Shown here: positions 55,811-64,000 of the stretch, one piece after another
Layout of the letters: each line of letters opens with the position of its first letter
Numbering within the stretch: the first letter of the stretch is position 1
Assembly (NCBI GenBank): GCA_024681475.1
Contig: JAILAT010000013.1
Coordinates: forward strand, 1 to 64,000
Origin: Bacteroidales bacterium
Lineage (GTDB): Bacteria > Bacteroidota > Bacteroidia > Bacteroidales > P3
Direction of reading: 5' to 3'
Length of the DNA: 64,000 bases
Program-made: the position numbers and the translations under genes
Notes under the pieces: generated by a model
The model's database searches: none
Told to the model about the DNA's origin: nothing
The model's input: only the letters and a program-made list of their open reading frames with translations

Positions 55811-56806
55811 TTATCTGAAATACATTGAAATAGGCGAAAATGTTTCCTTCAGCATATTCCATTCCGTAACTTTTTTCAACCAACCATCTATTGGCTCTAC
55901 CTTCTCAAATGAAACATAGTCAAAAGCATCTTGGTAAAAGACATTCTCTACATATATTTCAACATCTACACCAAACAGCTCTAATCCATTTAACATGCAC
56001 AATAATGATTGAGGAACATTGGTTAAGTTGGGCGTAACCAAAAGTTTTGTTTTATGACAATGCCACTGCTTATACGATTGCAATTCGGCAAGTTCTGTTG
56101 ACAGAATCAGCAAACTGTTTTTCTTTTTGGCATTACTAAACTTTTCGGTAATCGCATCATAAATAATACGGTCTAATTCATCATCAGGATATTCTTCTTG
56201 TGGTGTTCCCTTAATGAGCCTTTCCAAGCGTTCTCTTTCATCAACCACCTCTTTCTGCTTCATCCTATATTCAGACGACATTTTGCGCAAGTAAAGAACT
56301 TCTGCTTGTTGCCTACGACCCTTTTCAATAGACCTGCTGAATACTATCCTCTTCATCACATGTAAATCATCCAAAGAAAGTACTCTTATAACCTCATCCA
56401 TTGATTTAATTAACTGCAAGCATAATCCAGATGTTTTTTCATTCAATATCCTCAATTCAAAATCCCTATATATCTGTGGTTTCCCATAACGCCAGCCCAC
56501 GAGAAAACCTACTTTTGCAACTTCGGTTTCTTCGTTAACATACAATAAAATAATGGGTATTCTGTTGCTTCTTTCAGAAAGATCCAGCCCATTTATTTTG
56601 GCAATTAGAGAACCCATGTTCAAAGGCACATCCTTTTGCCTTTTTACCTCCACTCCGAATTTTAATTCCGTGCCATCATTATAAGAAACCAACAAATCAT
56701 AAAGCTGATTTGTTGAACCTGATATTGAAATATTGCCAAAATACCTGTATAAGATAGTCGCGGCTATCTGTTCAGCACGCAGGTCTCTACTAACATCATT
56801 ATTCAT
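55811..56806 (-). CDS. Putative PD-(D/E)XK nuclease-like protein, member 4 of the four-gene block
   Basis: 331 residues. The N-terminal 60 residues carry Glu in RAEQIAAT (residue 12), Asp in YDLLV (37) and GVEVKR (Glu53, Lys55), the spacing of a PD-(D/E)XK nuclease active site and close to that of the next gene. The rest is charged and helical (coiled-coil-like at about 165-215), with no named domain. It overlaps the preceding gene by 4 nt. A nuclease function is inferred from the motif alone; a protein-binding role is possible. Confidence 0.6.
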   Translation of the reverse strand: MNNDVSRDLRAEQIAATILYRYFGNISISGSTNQLYDLLVSYNDGTELKFGVEVKRQKDVPLNMGSLIAKINGLDLSERSNRIPIILLYVNEETEVAKVGFLVGWRYGKPQIYRDFELRILNEKTSGLCLQLIKSMDEVIRVLSLDDLHVMKRIVFSRSIEKGRRQQAEVLYLRKMSSEYRMKQKEVVDERERLERLIKGTPQEEYPDDELDRIIYDAITEKFSNAKKKNSLLILSTELAELQSYKQWHCHKTKLLVTPNLTNVPQSLLCMLNGLELFGVDVEIYVENVFYQDAFDYVSFEKVEPIDGWLKKVTEWNMLKETFSPISMYFR

Positions 56807-57285
56807 AAACTGCTCTTGAACTTTTTCTTGTACGATTTTGTTTTAGAGTTTTCCCAATATGTAATCACATCCTGTTTTAATAGTTCCAAAGTTTTCTTCG
56901 AAGTTGCTTTCTTACTTTGTTTTAGGACATGTTTGATTGGCATACTGTTCAAAGATTTCTTATCGCCAAACGCAGAACATAGATAAACCGTCTCGCTATT
57001 GTTATCAACCCCTGCAACATATGTTGGCATCGGTCGTTTTAGCAATTCGCCATATTTTCTTTTAGATACTTTAACCTTCAAATTCCCACTGCTGTCATAG
57101 CCTTTTTCTGTACTTTTCACTTGTACCATGAAGAAATAAGACTTTTTCGAATCTATAATCTCCAAAAGAAAGTCCACTATAGGAGCCTTTTCACCAAGAA
57201 AATACACATTGAATAGATAATGTTCTGTTATCCTTGAATGGAAAATGCTTTCACCACGGTCTCCTATTGCATTATTGTCAGCCAT
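56803..57285 (-). CDS. DUF4365-like protein, PD-(D/E)XK fold, member 3 of the four-gene block
   Basis: 160 residues from ATG 57285 (MADNNAIGDRGES); 15 codons of the open frame upstream overlap the end of the DUF1848 gene. Glu12 (GDRGESIFH), Asp38 (APIVDFL) and Gln55/Lys57 (MVQVKST) match the DUF4365 arrangement, a restriction-endonuclease-like fold in which Gln often replaces the Glu. The end is Lys-rich. It lies 14 bp from the DUF1848 gene and overlaps the next gene (ATGA). Confidence 0.68.
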   Translation of the reverse strand: MADNNAIGDRGESIFHSRITEHYLFNVYFLGEKAPIVDFLLEIIDSKKSYFFMVQVKSTEKGYDSSGNLKVKVSKRKYGELLKRPMPTYVAGVDNNSETVYLCSAFGDKKSLNSMPIKHVLKQSKKATSKKTLELLKQDVITYWENSKTKSYKKKFKSSL

Positions 57286-57299
57286 AAACCTTTCCCGTT

Positions 57300-58652
57300 T
57301 TAAATCATAAACTCGTTTATCTTCAACCAATCATTATGGAACTTTTTGCGGAGATAGTGCTGTATCTCGTGTACATATACCAAATGTTCTTTCTTAACCA
57401 ACTCTTTGAACGTCTTTTTCCCTTCATAGTTCCGCTCAAAAGACTCCATATAATATGAATAATCAGTGCGATGAACAGGTGTTGGTTCACCAGGGAACAC
57501 AATGGAAGCCACAACTATAGGGTCATAATAAATCCAGCGGTCTTCAACACCATCCATCACCACTGGTATTAATTCATTCAATGTCAACACTTGTTCCACA
57601 TCCTCTAGCACTATCTTATCACCATTAATAGACGCGATTCTATATAGGTTAATACCATGTCCTAAAACATCACAACTTTTCTTATAATTTTCAGGATGTT
57701 TTAATTGCACAATATCACCTTTTGTAAATGGCTCTGGTATTTTGATAAATGTGAATAGTTTTCTTTCCTTAACCACATCCTTCTCGCCAATCTCGCCTAT
57801 TAGCAATGGTGAATTTGGATTGTGTATGGAACGATTGCGCGCCACAACTCCCTCCCTAAAATTGGCGTAACAATACTTACAGCCATGGGCACAAGTATTG
57901 TATTCACCAATGTCTATACTCTGTACACATCCACATTCCTTGCGCTGATTTGGATCTTTGCTCACCACCAACTTTACGTTAAGTAAATCCTCTATCAAGG
58001 CATTGTCAATACACTTACCGTGTTTCACACCAACCGACTCCAATGCAATTTCCTCGGCACAGGTTTGTATCTTCATCCCATGCTTCATTGCAATAACGCA
58101 CATCTTGGCGGCCAGTTCTAACATTTCTTTGAGTGATGGCTCACGAGCATCAGTGTCTTTAAGATTATTTTGAGTCTTTTTATAAAGGTCAACAAAGCTA
58201 ATGACACAAGTATTGGTATAACCCTCAAGCCGTTTCGCTATTTCCTCAAAATAACGTAGATGATAATCAATGCCCATCTGTTCGGTAAGCAAAATAGGGT
58301 CATACCGCCATATAACTCTTTTCGGCCCTATGATTTCTGATAGTTGTCTGAACGTATTTATTACACCATCTTTCTTAGGCACATCTACTTCCAATCCTTT
58401 GTCGTATGCGTTTATTGTGTATTGGAAGTAATACATATAACCTTTCAACTCATCGAGTCGCGACAGCATCGGTTGAGGATTCTTACTCCAAAACACCATA
58501 CAATCTATTACCTCAGGCGAAAGCACAATCTTGCTCACCTGATGAATATTCAGCGGGTTACGCACATACACAAACCCTTCCCTCAGACGGTTGAAAAACC
58601 ACTCTGAGTAAAAAGCTGGTATATCAGTTCGACGGCTAACACTGAGAATCAT
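57300..58652 (-). CDS. DUF1848 protein with C-terminal extra domain, member 2 of the four-gene block
   Basis: 450 residues. The DUF1848 part (1 to about 275) opens SVSRRTDIPAFYSEWF, has FWSKNPQPML and RYDPILL, and ends with CGCVQSIDIGEYNTC and CAHGCKYCYANF, a CxxxCxxC set typical of radical SAM Fe-S sites though at the domain's end. About 175 residues then follow with FTKGDIVQLKHPENY and a long basic tail, beyond the usual DUF1848 length. The reaction is unknown. It is 14 bp after the methyltransferase-like gene and 14 bp before the DUF4365-like one. Confidence 0.75.
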   Translation of the reverse strand: MILSVSRRTDIPAFYSEWFFNRLREGFVYVRNPLNIHQVSKIVLSPEVIDCMVFWSKNPQPMLSRLDELKGYMYYFQYTINAYDKGLEVDVPKKDGVINTFRQLSEIIGPKRVIWRYDPILLTEQMGIDYHLRYFEEIAKRLEGYTNTCVISFVDLYKKTQNNLKDTDAREPSLKEMLELAAKMCVIAMKHGMKIQTCAEEIALESVGVKHGKCIDNALIEDLLNVKLVVSKDPNQRKECGCVQSIDIGEYNTCAHGCKYCYANFREGVVARNRSIHNPNSPLLIGEIGEKDVVKERKLFTFIKIPEPFTKGDIVQLKHPENYKKSCDVLGHGINLYRIASINGDKIVLEDVEQVLTLNELIPVVMDGVEDRWIYYDPIVVASIVFPGEPTPVHRTDYSYYMESFERNYEGKKTFKELVKKEHLVYVHEIQHYLRKKFHNDWLKINEFMI

Positions 58653-58666
58653 AAATAATACAAAGG

Positions 58667-59548
58667 TTATTGAAACAAAGCAAGCATAAGGATGCTACCA
58701 CATGTGGGGAAAGGACTAAAAGTTTGCACAGATTTTTCGACTATAGGAAAAGTCAAATCTTCCGAACCTTTATATTTGCCATATATAGGCTGCCCTGGCT
58801 TGGGCGTGGCAAAATGTCCACGGCCTATCTTTTCATTTATGTTTTTATTGAGTTGGAGTTTCCTTGCCAATTCTTCCATAAGTACATATCCTGTTTTTTC
58901 AGCATAGCATAGATACACGTCATTGATAGCAATTGATGATATTCTTTTCTGCTCGCATAATGCTACCACATTATCAATGAAAGTGGAACAAATATCAGGA
59001 GATTTATATCTAGCCAAATCCGATAACATATAATTTAAAATCAGAATATCCGCATGATCGTCGCAATTTGCCATGTATTTAAAAAAATCTTCCAAATAGA
59101 ATTGAATATCCCTATTAGGAAACAAACCTTTCTCAAAGTCATTTATTTGCTTCCATAAAGGATTAAGATCGAATCCCTTGAAATGGATTAACTGGCTACC
59201 AAACTGATTAACGACCCCAAATAACTCCGTACAAGGTCCACAACCCACAGAGTATATGTTTATTTCATTGGGGAATTGAACACTATGTTTTAATAAACCT
59301 AGAACTTGATCCATCTCAGAAGCATAACGATGGCCATGTTTCAATACATAGTTATAAGTAATTCGATCACATTGATATTTCAAATCCTCATTGCGATAAT
59401 AATGTATTTTGTTCAAACACGCATAACAATTTTGACCATCCATGCTTGGACAGGGATGAATACATTGTCCATAAGGACAATTCTGGCATACAACTGTATT
59501 TTTGAATTGTTGTTCACAGTAATTTATGTATGCTGAAAACTCTTTCAT
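58667..59548 (-). CDS. Cys-rich SAM-methyltransferase-like protein, member 1 of the four-gene block
   Basis: 293 residues. Seven cysteines in the first 45 residues (including CQNCPYGQC, CP and CYAC) suggest a metal- or Fe-S-binding module. A Rossmann-type motif I IYSVGCGPCTELF (about 98-110) and GFDLNP (125-130) with DILILNYMLSDL follow, as in class I S-adenosylmethionine methyltransferases. The substrate is unknown; the Cys module hints at nucleic acid. It is the first gene of the block and begins 114 bp after the small gene at 59663. Confidence 0.65.
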   Translation of the reverse strand: MKEFSAYINYCEQQFKNTVVCQNCPYGQCIHPCPSMDGQNCYACLNKIHYYRNEDLKYQCDRITYNYVLKHGHRYASEMDQVLGLLKHSVQFPNEINIYSVGCGPCTELFGVVNQFGSQLIHFKGFDLNPLWKQINDFEKGLFPNRDIQFYLEDFFKYMANCDDHADILILNYMLSDLARYKSPDICSTFIDNVVALCEQKRISSIAINDVYLCYAEKTGYVLMEELARKLQLNKNINEKIGRGHFATPKPGQPIYGKYKGSEDLTFPIVEKSVQTFSPFPTCGSILMLALFQ

Positions 59549-59662
59549 ATTTACATTTTAATCACAAGCCATACGGTTATCACCACCTCGGCCGAAACAA
59601 ATACCTGCAAAACTGCAATACGACTTATGGTAAGCCGTAAGCATCTAAGCACCTAAGCTAAA

Positions 59663-59827
59663 TCAAGCCTTCACCTCCTTCATCGCCTCCTCAATCTCCT
59701 CCAACCTTACACTTCCTCCCCACATCCTATACACATACTCAGGCGTGATACACCCAAAATCCATTGAACAAGACTTGGCTTCGTTGTCCATAAATTCCCG
59801 CAAGCGGGTTACTATATCTTTTTCCAT
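59663..59827 (-). CDS. Small protein of 54 residues
   Basis: Open frame from ATG 59827 to TGA 59663 encoding MEKDIVTRLREFMDNEAKSC and on, ending in an acidic-basic helix (EEIEEAMKEVKA). The amino-acid mix and clean stop are coding-like. No signal peptide or known domain. It lies between the cupin gene (32 bp) and the four-gene block. It may be lineage-specific. Confidence 0.5.
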   Translation of the reverse strand: MEKDIVTRLREFMDNEAKSCSMDFGCITPEYVYRMWGGSVRLEEIEEAMKEVKA

Positions 59828-59859
59828 TTCTTTAACCTTTAAACAATAAACATTAACCT

Positions 59860-60258
59860 TTACAAAGTCAGAACATCCACTGGGCTCTGCGGCTCATACG
59901 GGCCGTCCTTGCACTCAATAATCACCGAGCCTGATTCCAAGGCTTTCACAGTATGCCACTGGCCTTGGGGGACGTTCAATGCCACAATGGGGCCATTCGG
60001 TGACAGTTCTATCCTCTCAGTACAGATTCTCTCCAGCTCATCATAGAACTCCCAAACCAATCTACCTCGCAGACACACTACCGTTTCTGAGGTCTTCTGA
60101 TGACGATGTATAGGCAATGGGCTGCCTGGTTCTATGGCGTTGAGCATACGCTGGGATTGGTCTTCTGCTGAGTTGCGAAGATCCATATTCATGCGTAAGC
60201 GGGGAGAGGCTTTAGCTTGAGCCGTGAGGTTATCTAATATCTTATTATCAATAATCAT
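59860..60258 (-). CDS. WbuC family cupin-fold metalloprotein
   Basis: 132 residues. The single cupin domain has PLPIHRHQKTSETVVCLRG (metal-binding His pair and Glu, about 50-68) and GQWHTVKALESG (about 98-110). WbuC-type proteins are encoded in O-antigen loci, as here, but their exact step is not settled. The gene lies between the terminator that follows the SGNH gene and the small gene at 59663. Confidence 0.86.
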   Translation of the reverse strand: MIIDNKILDNLTAQAKASPRLRMNMDLRNSAEDQSQRMLNAIEPGSPLPIHRHQKTSETVVCLRGRLVWEFYDELERICTERIELSPNGPIVALNVPQGQWHTVKALESGSVIIECKDGPYEPQSPVDVLTL

Positions 60259-60323
60259 ATATATGTGCAGCTTTTGTAATTATTCTCCAAAAGATTTCTG
60301 CAGACGGTTCAAAATCGCAAAAA

Positions 60324-60345
60324 GCCCTTGCCGAGCGGCAAGGGC
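60324..60345 (-). terminator. Rho-independent terminator after the SGNH gene
   Basis: Perfect 9-bp stem GCCCTTGCC / GGCAAGGGC with a 4-nt loop, followed on the minus strand by TTTTTGCGATTTT. It closes the acyltransferase/MBOAT/SGNH operon. Confidence 0.85.
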
Positions 60346-60445
60346 CCCTATTGCATTCCAGTTTTACTTCTTTAGGCAAACCATAACTGGTATTATGACC
60401 TATACCTAAACGGATTAATTCAAGCATACGCCACCATATGCTTAT

Positions 60446-61345
60446 TCATAAACATGTTCGGATGCGTTGAATTAAATCCTTTGTGAAAACCTTTGCTCCT
60501 TCGTCATTCAAGTGCATTCTGTCTGCAAACCAATCTGGATTGTTTTGAATCTCAGAATCAGAGTAGTCTACAAACAAAACATCGTGATCCTTTGCCAACT
60601 TTACAATGGGACTCATATCAACCTTTCTATAACCTTTCCAGTAAGGAGACGAAACCAATACTACATTGATACCCTTTCCTTTTGCTTCTGTTATCAACTT
60701 AATAAGGCAATTCAATTTTACCGGATCAATCTGAGACATCTTAATCGGTTCTTCGTCTGAAACTTCATTAATCATTTCCTCTCGAATGTGTCCATAATTA
60801 GCTTTATAACCTTTATTTACATCACTAGGACGTACACAATCCGACATAATTTCAAAGAACTTATAGTTGTACCTATACATCTTTGACTGTAGTTTCAGCC
60901 TCTCCATCGGAAACAAATCGGCAATATACCCTATTACATCCTTATCATCTGCAAAAGGTTTCAGACGGTCAATATATCGTGTATTATCATCCCCAGACAG
61001 GTCAAACGATGGCTCAATATCATAAATAATCATTTTAGGCAGATGATGTTTTGAAATCATCTTCCATCTACCATATTGCATCACAATACCGTTGCCATCT
61101 TGACCACCATTATAGCAACTTAATCCTATACTATCTTCAAATAACTGAGTAACATAATGATGAGCGGCACGCGACGAACCCATTATCAAGACATCCTCTT
61201 GCAGTTCATTACAGATATAGTACTCGGATCCAGTTCCTCCTTTAGCTTTGTTTGCCTGCAGATAATGGAACATATAACCAGCCGCGAAATCCACAACTGC
61301 CACAATAGCAAAGAATGTCAAAATATGCAGTATAAACTTTTTCAT
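60446..61345 (-). CDS. SGNH-type protein paired with MBOAT (O-acylation partner)
   Basis: 299 residues from ATG 61345, 1 bp after the MBOAT stop; the open frame adds 15 residues inside that gene. An N-terminal membrane anchor (about 1-22) precedes a periplasmic domain with IMGSSRAAHHY (Ser of the GDSL-like block) and DRMHLNDEG (Asp/His, about 275-283). This is the DltD/AlgX-like partner that moves an acyl group from the MBOAT protein to an extracytoplasmic glycan. Confidence 0.85.
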   Translation of the reverse strand: MKKFILHILTFFAIVAVVDFAAGYMFHYLQANKAKGGTGSEYYICNELQEDVLIMGSSRAAHHYVTQLFEDSIGLSCYNGGQDGNGIVMQYGRWKMISKHHLPKMIIYDIEPSFDLSGDDNTRYIDRLKPFADDKDVIGYIADLFPMERLKLQSKMYRYNYKFFEIMSDCVRPSDVNKGYKANYGHIREEMINEVSDEEPIKMSQIDPVKLNCLIKLITEAKGKGINVVLVSSPYWKGYRKVDMSPIVKLAKDHDVLFVDYSDSEIQNNPDWFADRMHLNDEGAKVFTKDLIQRIRTCL

Positions 61346-61346
61346 A

Positions 61347-62771
61347 TCAGAAGCTTCCATAAATAAATGATCCACTATCCAAGGCACCACATAGCAATAT
61401 CAAGCAGAAGATCACCACATATTCAATCCAACGAACATACTGTTGATCCAAGAAACGCAATCCGTTTGGAAAGAATTCCTCCCTTGTTTCTTTAAATGCC
61501 ACCAAAGCTATGGCCACTAAATATATAGCAAAATTGGTCACAGATAGGACCTCTGGAACACTAATATCTTTAATCCCATGGCCTATTAACTGAATAGCAT
61601 CGTCCAATGTCGGCATCCGGAAGAACACCCATGCAAGCGTAACTAGCACAAATGTGGTCACAATTCTAAGTAGTCTAACAAATCCCGTGGACTTCTTATT
61701 ATTCAAGCCTAATGCTTTTTCAATTATCTGGGCGAAACCGTGAATCAGCCCCCAAACTATGAACGTCCAATTTGCGCCATGCCAGATGCCGCTTACAAGG
61801 AAAGTCACAAAAATATTCCAGTAGTTTCTCCGTTTCGAGCAGCGGCTACCACCTAATGGAATATACACATAATCTTTCAACCATCTTGACAGTGAAATAT
61901 GCCATCTCCTCCAGAAGTCTGTAATACTTACTGAGAAATACGGACGGTTGAAGTTGTTGATTAAATCAAAACCCAGAGTCTTCGCAACACCAACAGCCAT
62001 CAGTGAATAACCTGCAAAATCGCCATATATCTGTAAGGAGTAGAACACAGCTGATAGCATACACGTTCCGCCATTGTACATCCCATAATCCGCAACGACC
62101 TTATCCACATAGAGTCCCAGGCGATCTGCCAGCACTAATTTCAGGAACATACCCCATAGTAGGTACTTGAGGCCTTGTACCCCCTGCTGATAGTCAAACC
62201 TGTGCCCTTTCTTTATTTGAGGAAGCAATTCGTCTGCTTTACTAATGGGACCGGAGAAAATCTGTGGGAAGAAACAAACAAATAGTGTATAGTCAACAAT
62301 TGATTTTTCCGCTTTTGTTCGCTGAAAGTAAACATCAAACAAATATCCTACAGCTTGGAATGTAAAGAATGAAATACCAACGGGTATTGCCCAATTCAAC
62401 CCATGTAGCTCATACCGTAATCCAACAATAGTTAACAACCGCCATATACTCTCATTTACAAAATTAAAATACTTGAACACCAATAGCGGCAATAATGACA
62501 TCAAAGCAAAAAACCAAATATACCCTTTTCTTTTTTTTTCATTCACTGTTGCCGCTTCGCCATCAACTCGTAAAACTTGCCCCCCAAAGAATGTCACCAT
62601 GGTAATACCAAGAAGCACAAGCGCAAAAGCAGGTTTCCAGTTCAAATAGAGCAAATAGCTCGTCAGTATAAGGAAAACCTTGCGCCACAGGTTGTATTTA
62701 GTGGGAATCAACCAGTAAAACCCAAATATGAAAGGGAAAACGAGCCAAAAAATAAAGGAATTAAAAGTCAT
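61347..62771 (-). CDS. MBOAT family O-acyltransferase
   Basis: 474 residues with about 11 membrane helices. The conserved [14 protein letters not shown] with its catalytic His is at about 325-338, and [20 protein letters not shown] is the family's second hallmark. It transfers acyl (often acetyl) groups across the inner membrane onto a surface polysaccharide or teichoic-like glycan, as in AlgI and DltB. It overlaps the acyltransferase gene upstream by 4 nt and is followed directly by its SGNH partner. Confidence 0.93.
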   Translation of the reverse strand: MTFNSFIFWLVFPFIFGFYWLIPTKYNLWRKVFLILTSYLLYLNWKPAFALVLLGITMVTFFGGQVLRVDGEAATVNEKKRKGYIWFFALMSLLPLLVFKYFNFVNESIWRLLTIVGLRYELHGLNWAIPVGISFFTFQAVGYLFDVYFQRTKAEKSIVDYTLFVCFFPQIFSGPISKADELLPQIKKGHRFDYQQGVQGLKYLLWGMFLKLVLADRLGLYVDKVVADYGMYNGGTCMLSAVFYSLQIYGDFAGYSLMAVGVAKTLGFDLINNFNRPYFSVSITDFWRRWHISLSRWLKDYVYIPLGGSRCSKRRNYWNIFVTFLVSGIWHGANWTFIVWGLIHGFAQIIEKALGLNNKKSTGFVRLLRIVTTFVLVTLAWVFFRMPTLDDAIQLIGHGIKDISVPEVLSVTNFAIYLVAIALVAFKETREEFFPNGLRFLDQQYVRWIEYVVIFCLILLCGALDSGSFIYGSF

Positions 62772-63334
62772 TTGCTAATCCCTTTCTTATTTAATAATGT
62801 TTTATGTTCAAGGATTTGTTCATCTGTAAAACGCATCTTTATGACTTTTGCTGGAGATCCTACAACAACTGAATAAGCTGGGACATCTTTGGTCACAACA
62901 GAACCTGCACCCACGACACATCCTTCCCCTAATTTAATACCATGGGAACCTCCCAAGATAATTGCGTTAGAGCCAACCCAGACATCATCTTCTATCAATA
63001 CTACCCCATCTTGTCCTTCTTCTTTATGGACTTCATCCATATACACTCCTACTTGGTTATAGATATGATTACCTCCATGAATGTGAACACCCGCCCCAAA
63101 CATAACATGATTGCCTATGATAATCTCTCCGTGAGCACTCTGTAGGACACACTTAGAACCTATATAGGTATGATAACCTATGGAGATATTTGAGTAAGAA
63201 AATATACAGTCATGTCCGATATATGAATTATTGCCATAAGATTTAAATAGCGTAACTTCATATTTTCTAATTAAATACTCGGACAAAGATTTCATCTTCT
63301 TACCTACTCTTCCAATAAATAAAAGCAATGCCAT
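62768..63334 (-). CDS. Hexapeptide-repeat acyltransferase
   Basis: 188 residues from ATG 63334 (a second ATG at 63295 is an alternative start). A left-handed beta-helix covers about 35-165, with a Met/His-containing middle (VHIHGGNH) and the closing [26 protein letters not shown]. This is the maltose/galactoside O-acetyltransferase (WcaF-like) group that acetylates sugars from acetyl-CoA. It overlaps MBOAT by 4 nt (ATGA). Confidence 0.9.
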   Translation of the reverse strand: MALLLFIGRVGKKMKSLSEYLIRKYEVTLFKSYGNNSYIGHDCIFSYSNISIGYHTYIGSKCVLQSAHGEIIIGNHVMFGAGVHIHGGNHIYNQVGVYMDEVHKEEGQDGVVLIEDDVWVGSNAIILGGSHGIKLGEGCVVGAGSVVTKDVPAYSVVVGSPAKVIKMRFTDEQILEHKTLLNKKGISK

Positions 63335-63368
63335 AAATCAATAAGATTACATTGTTTATACATTTACG

Positions 63369-64000
63369 TTATTGAGACGTTTTAACTCTACAGTTTATCA
63401 AACTATTAGAACCCTTATTATCAGTTGACTTGCAATTGATATCACAGCCCACAAACCTAATACCCCTTGGTTTTAAAACATAGCTTCTTGAATCTATTTC
63501 ACAGCATTTAAAAGAGCAGTCCAAATGAATAAATCCTGCCGCAATAATATTGTTGTTGGGTAATTCAGGTTGTATCCTTATCTGACAATTATCGAAGACT
63601 AATTTGGCGTATACATTATCCAAATCTGTCCCCCAAATAAAACCAGGTATTGATTTATTAATTGTAGTTGTTGAAATATCGCAATTAGTAAATAAATAAT
63701 AAGGAGTATGTGCATTAATGTCAATACGCTTACGGCCATCAAATTGTATTCCATTTCCTCCTGAAATAGTGCATTGATTGAAGATAATATTACCAGGTTC
63801 GCCTGTAGGAACGTTTGAAGTGTATAAGACCAACTGTTTCATTGTTGACCTATTGATAGTTATTCCTCCCGATGCTATTCCTACACCCTTATCAAAAATA
63901 CAATCCTCTAACGCGATATTCTCCCTATTTGATATATTGTCTTGTAATTGATAGCCACCTGAAGAGAAACAATAGTCTGGATAAGAATTTGACGTCTTGA
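63369..64000 (-). CDS. Partial protein of right-handed beta-helix type (5' end beyond the window)
   Basis: The minus-strand frame stays open from 63369 to the window edge at 64000, about 210 codons, so an internal Met at 63842 is unlikely to be the start. It has repeated short strands of the parallel beta-helix kind (IIFNQCTISGGNG, FDNCQIRIQPE, IRFVGCDINC), as in pectate-lyase-like polysaccharide proteins. The position beside glycan-modifying enzymes suggests a surface-glycan role. The substrate and the true start are unknown. Confidence 0.7.
   Translation of the reverse strand, partial: KTSNSYPDYCFSSGGYQLQDNISNRENIALEDCIFDKGVGIASGGITINRSTMKQLVLYTSNVPTGEPGNIIFNQCTISGGNGIQFDGRKRIDINAHTPYYLFTNCDISTTTINKSIPGFIWGTDLDNVYAKLVFDNCQIRIQPELPNNNIIAAGFIHLDCSFKCCEIDSRSYVLKPRGIRFVGCDINCKSTDNKGSNSLINCRVKTSQ

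Overview
The window comes from a member of the order Bacteroidales (phylum Bacteroidota). Signs of this are two proteins with type IX secretion C-terminal domains, an S46 dipeptidyl-peptidase, a Na+-translocating NADH:quinone reductase operon, a TonB-dependent receptor with a carboxypeptidase-like N-terminal domain beside a DUF4249 lipoprotein, and promoters of the Bacteroides form (TTTG, 19-20 bp, TAnnTTTG). Most of the window is GC-rich, which produces very long antisense open frames. From about 55.8 kb to the right end the DNA is visibly AT-richer.

Layout. 0-0.5 kb: two tRNA-Leu genes on the minus strand. 0.8-7.3 kb: a secreted CotH-kinase protein with a type IX sorting domain and a 1,519-residue exported protein of unknown function. 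7.4-8.8 kb: rsmE and a DUF4159 protein on the plus strand. 8.9-11.1 kb: a DPP7-like peptidase. 11.3-20.6 kb: the nqrABCDEF operon on the minus strand, split between nqrD and nqrE by about 3.6 kb that carries a lipoprotein and two AAA ATPase genes, with a degraded copy of the nqrE 5' end between the ATPases. 21.0-27.1 kb: a PKD/gliding-type secreted protein, an EamA transporter, a CNNM-like CBS protein and mnmA. 27.2-29.5 kb: two unknown genes. 29.6-36.5 kb (minus): prfA, lpxA, lpxC (without the FabZ domain usually fused to it in this phylum), a LysM/ligand-binding fusion with a long Pro-Ala-Lys repeat, and guaA. 36.7-43.8 kb (plus): bamD, rpoZ-like, two short paralogous lipoproteins, coaBC, a lytic transglycosylase and uvrA. 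43.9-53.9 kb (minus): DUF2147, a remnant of a type IX sorting domain, a thioesterase, tRNA-Phe, lspA, DUF3109, a 2-hydroxyacid dehydrogenase, DUF4249 plus TonB receptor, a potassium channel and an M16 peptidase. 54-64 kb (minus): a surface-polysaccharide region with a UDP-glucuronate-epimerase-like gene (and a 3' remnant of a second copy), a WbuC-like cupin, an SGNH/MBOAT O-acylation pair, a hexapeptide acyltransferase and a beta-helix protein running off the window.

The best candidate for an undescribed system is the compact AT-rich four-gene minus-strand block at 55,811-59,548. It holds a Cys-rich methyltransferase-like protein, a DUF1848 protein whose CxxxCxxC motif sits after its conserved domain and is followed by an extra domain of about 180 residues, and two proteins with similarly spaced E/D/(E or Q)xK residues of the PD-(D/E)XK nuclease fold (one DUF4365-like). 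The second strongest signal is the ATPase insertion in the nqr operon with its duplicated nqrE start. All family calls are by reading the sequence; no database search was run.
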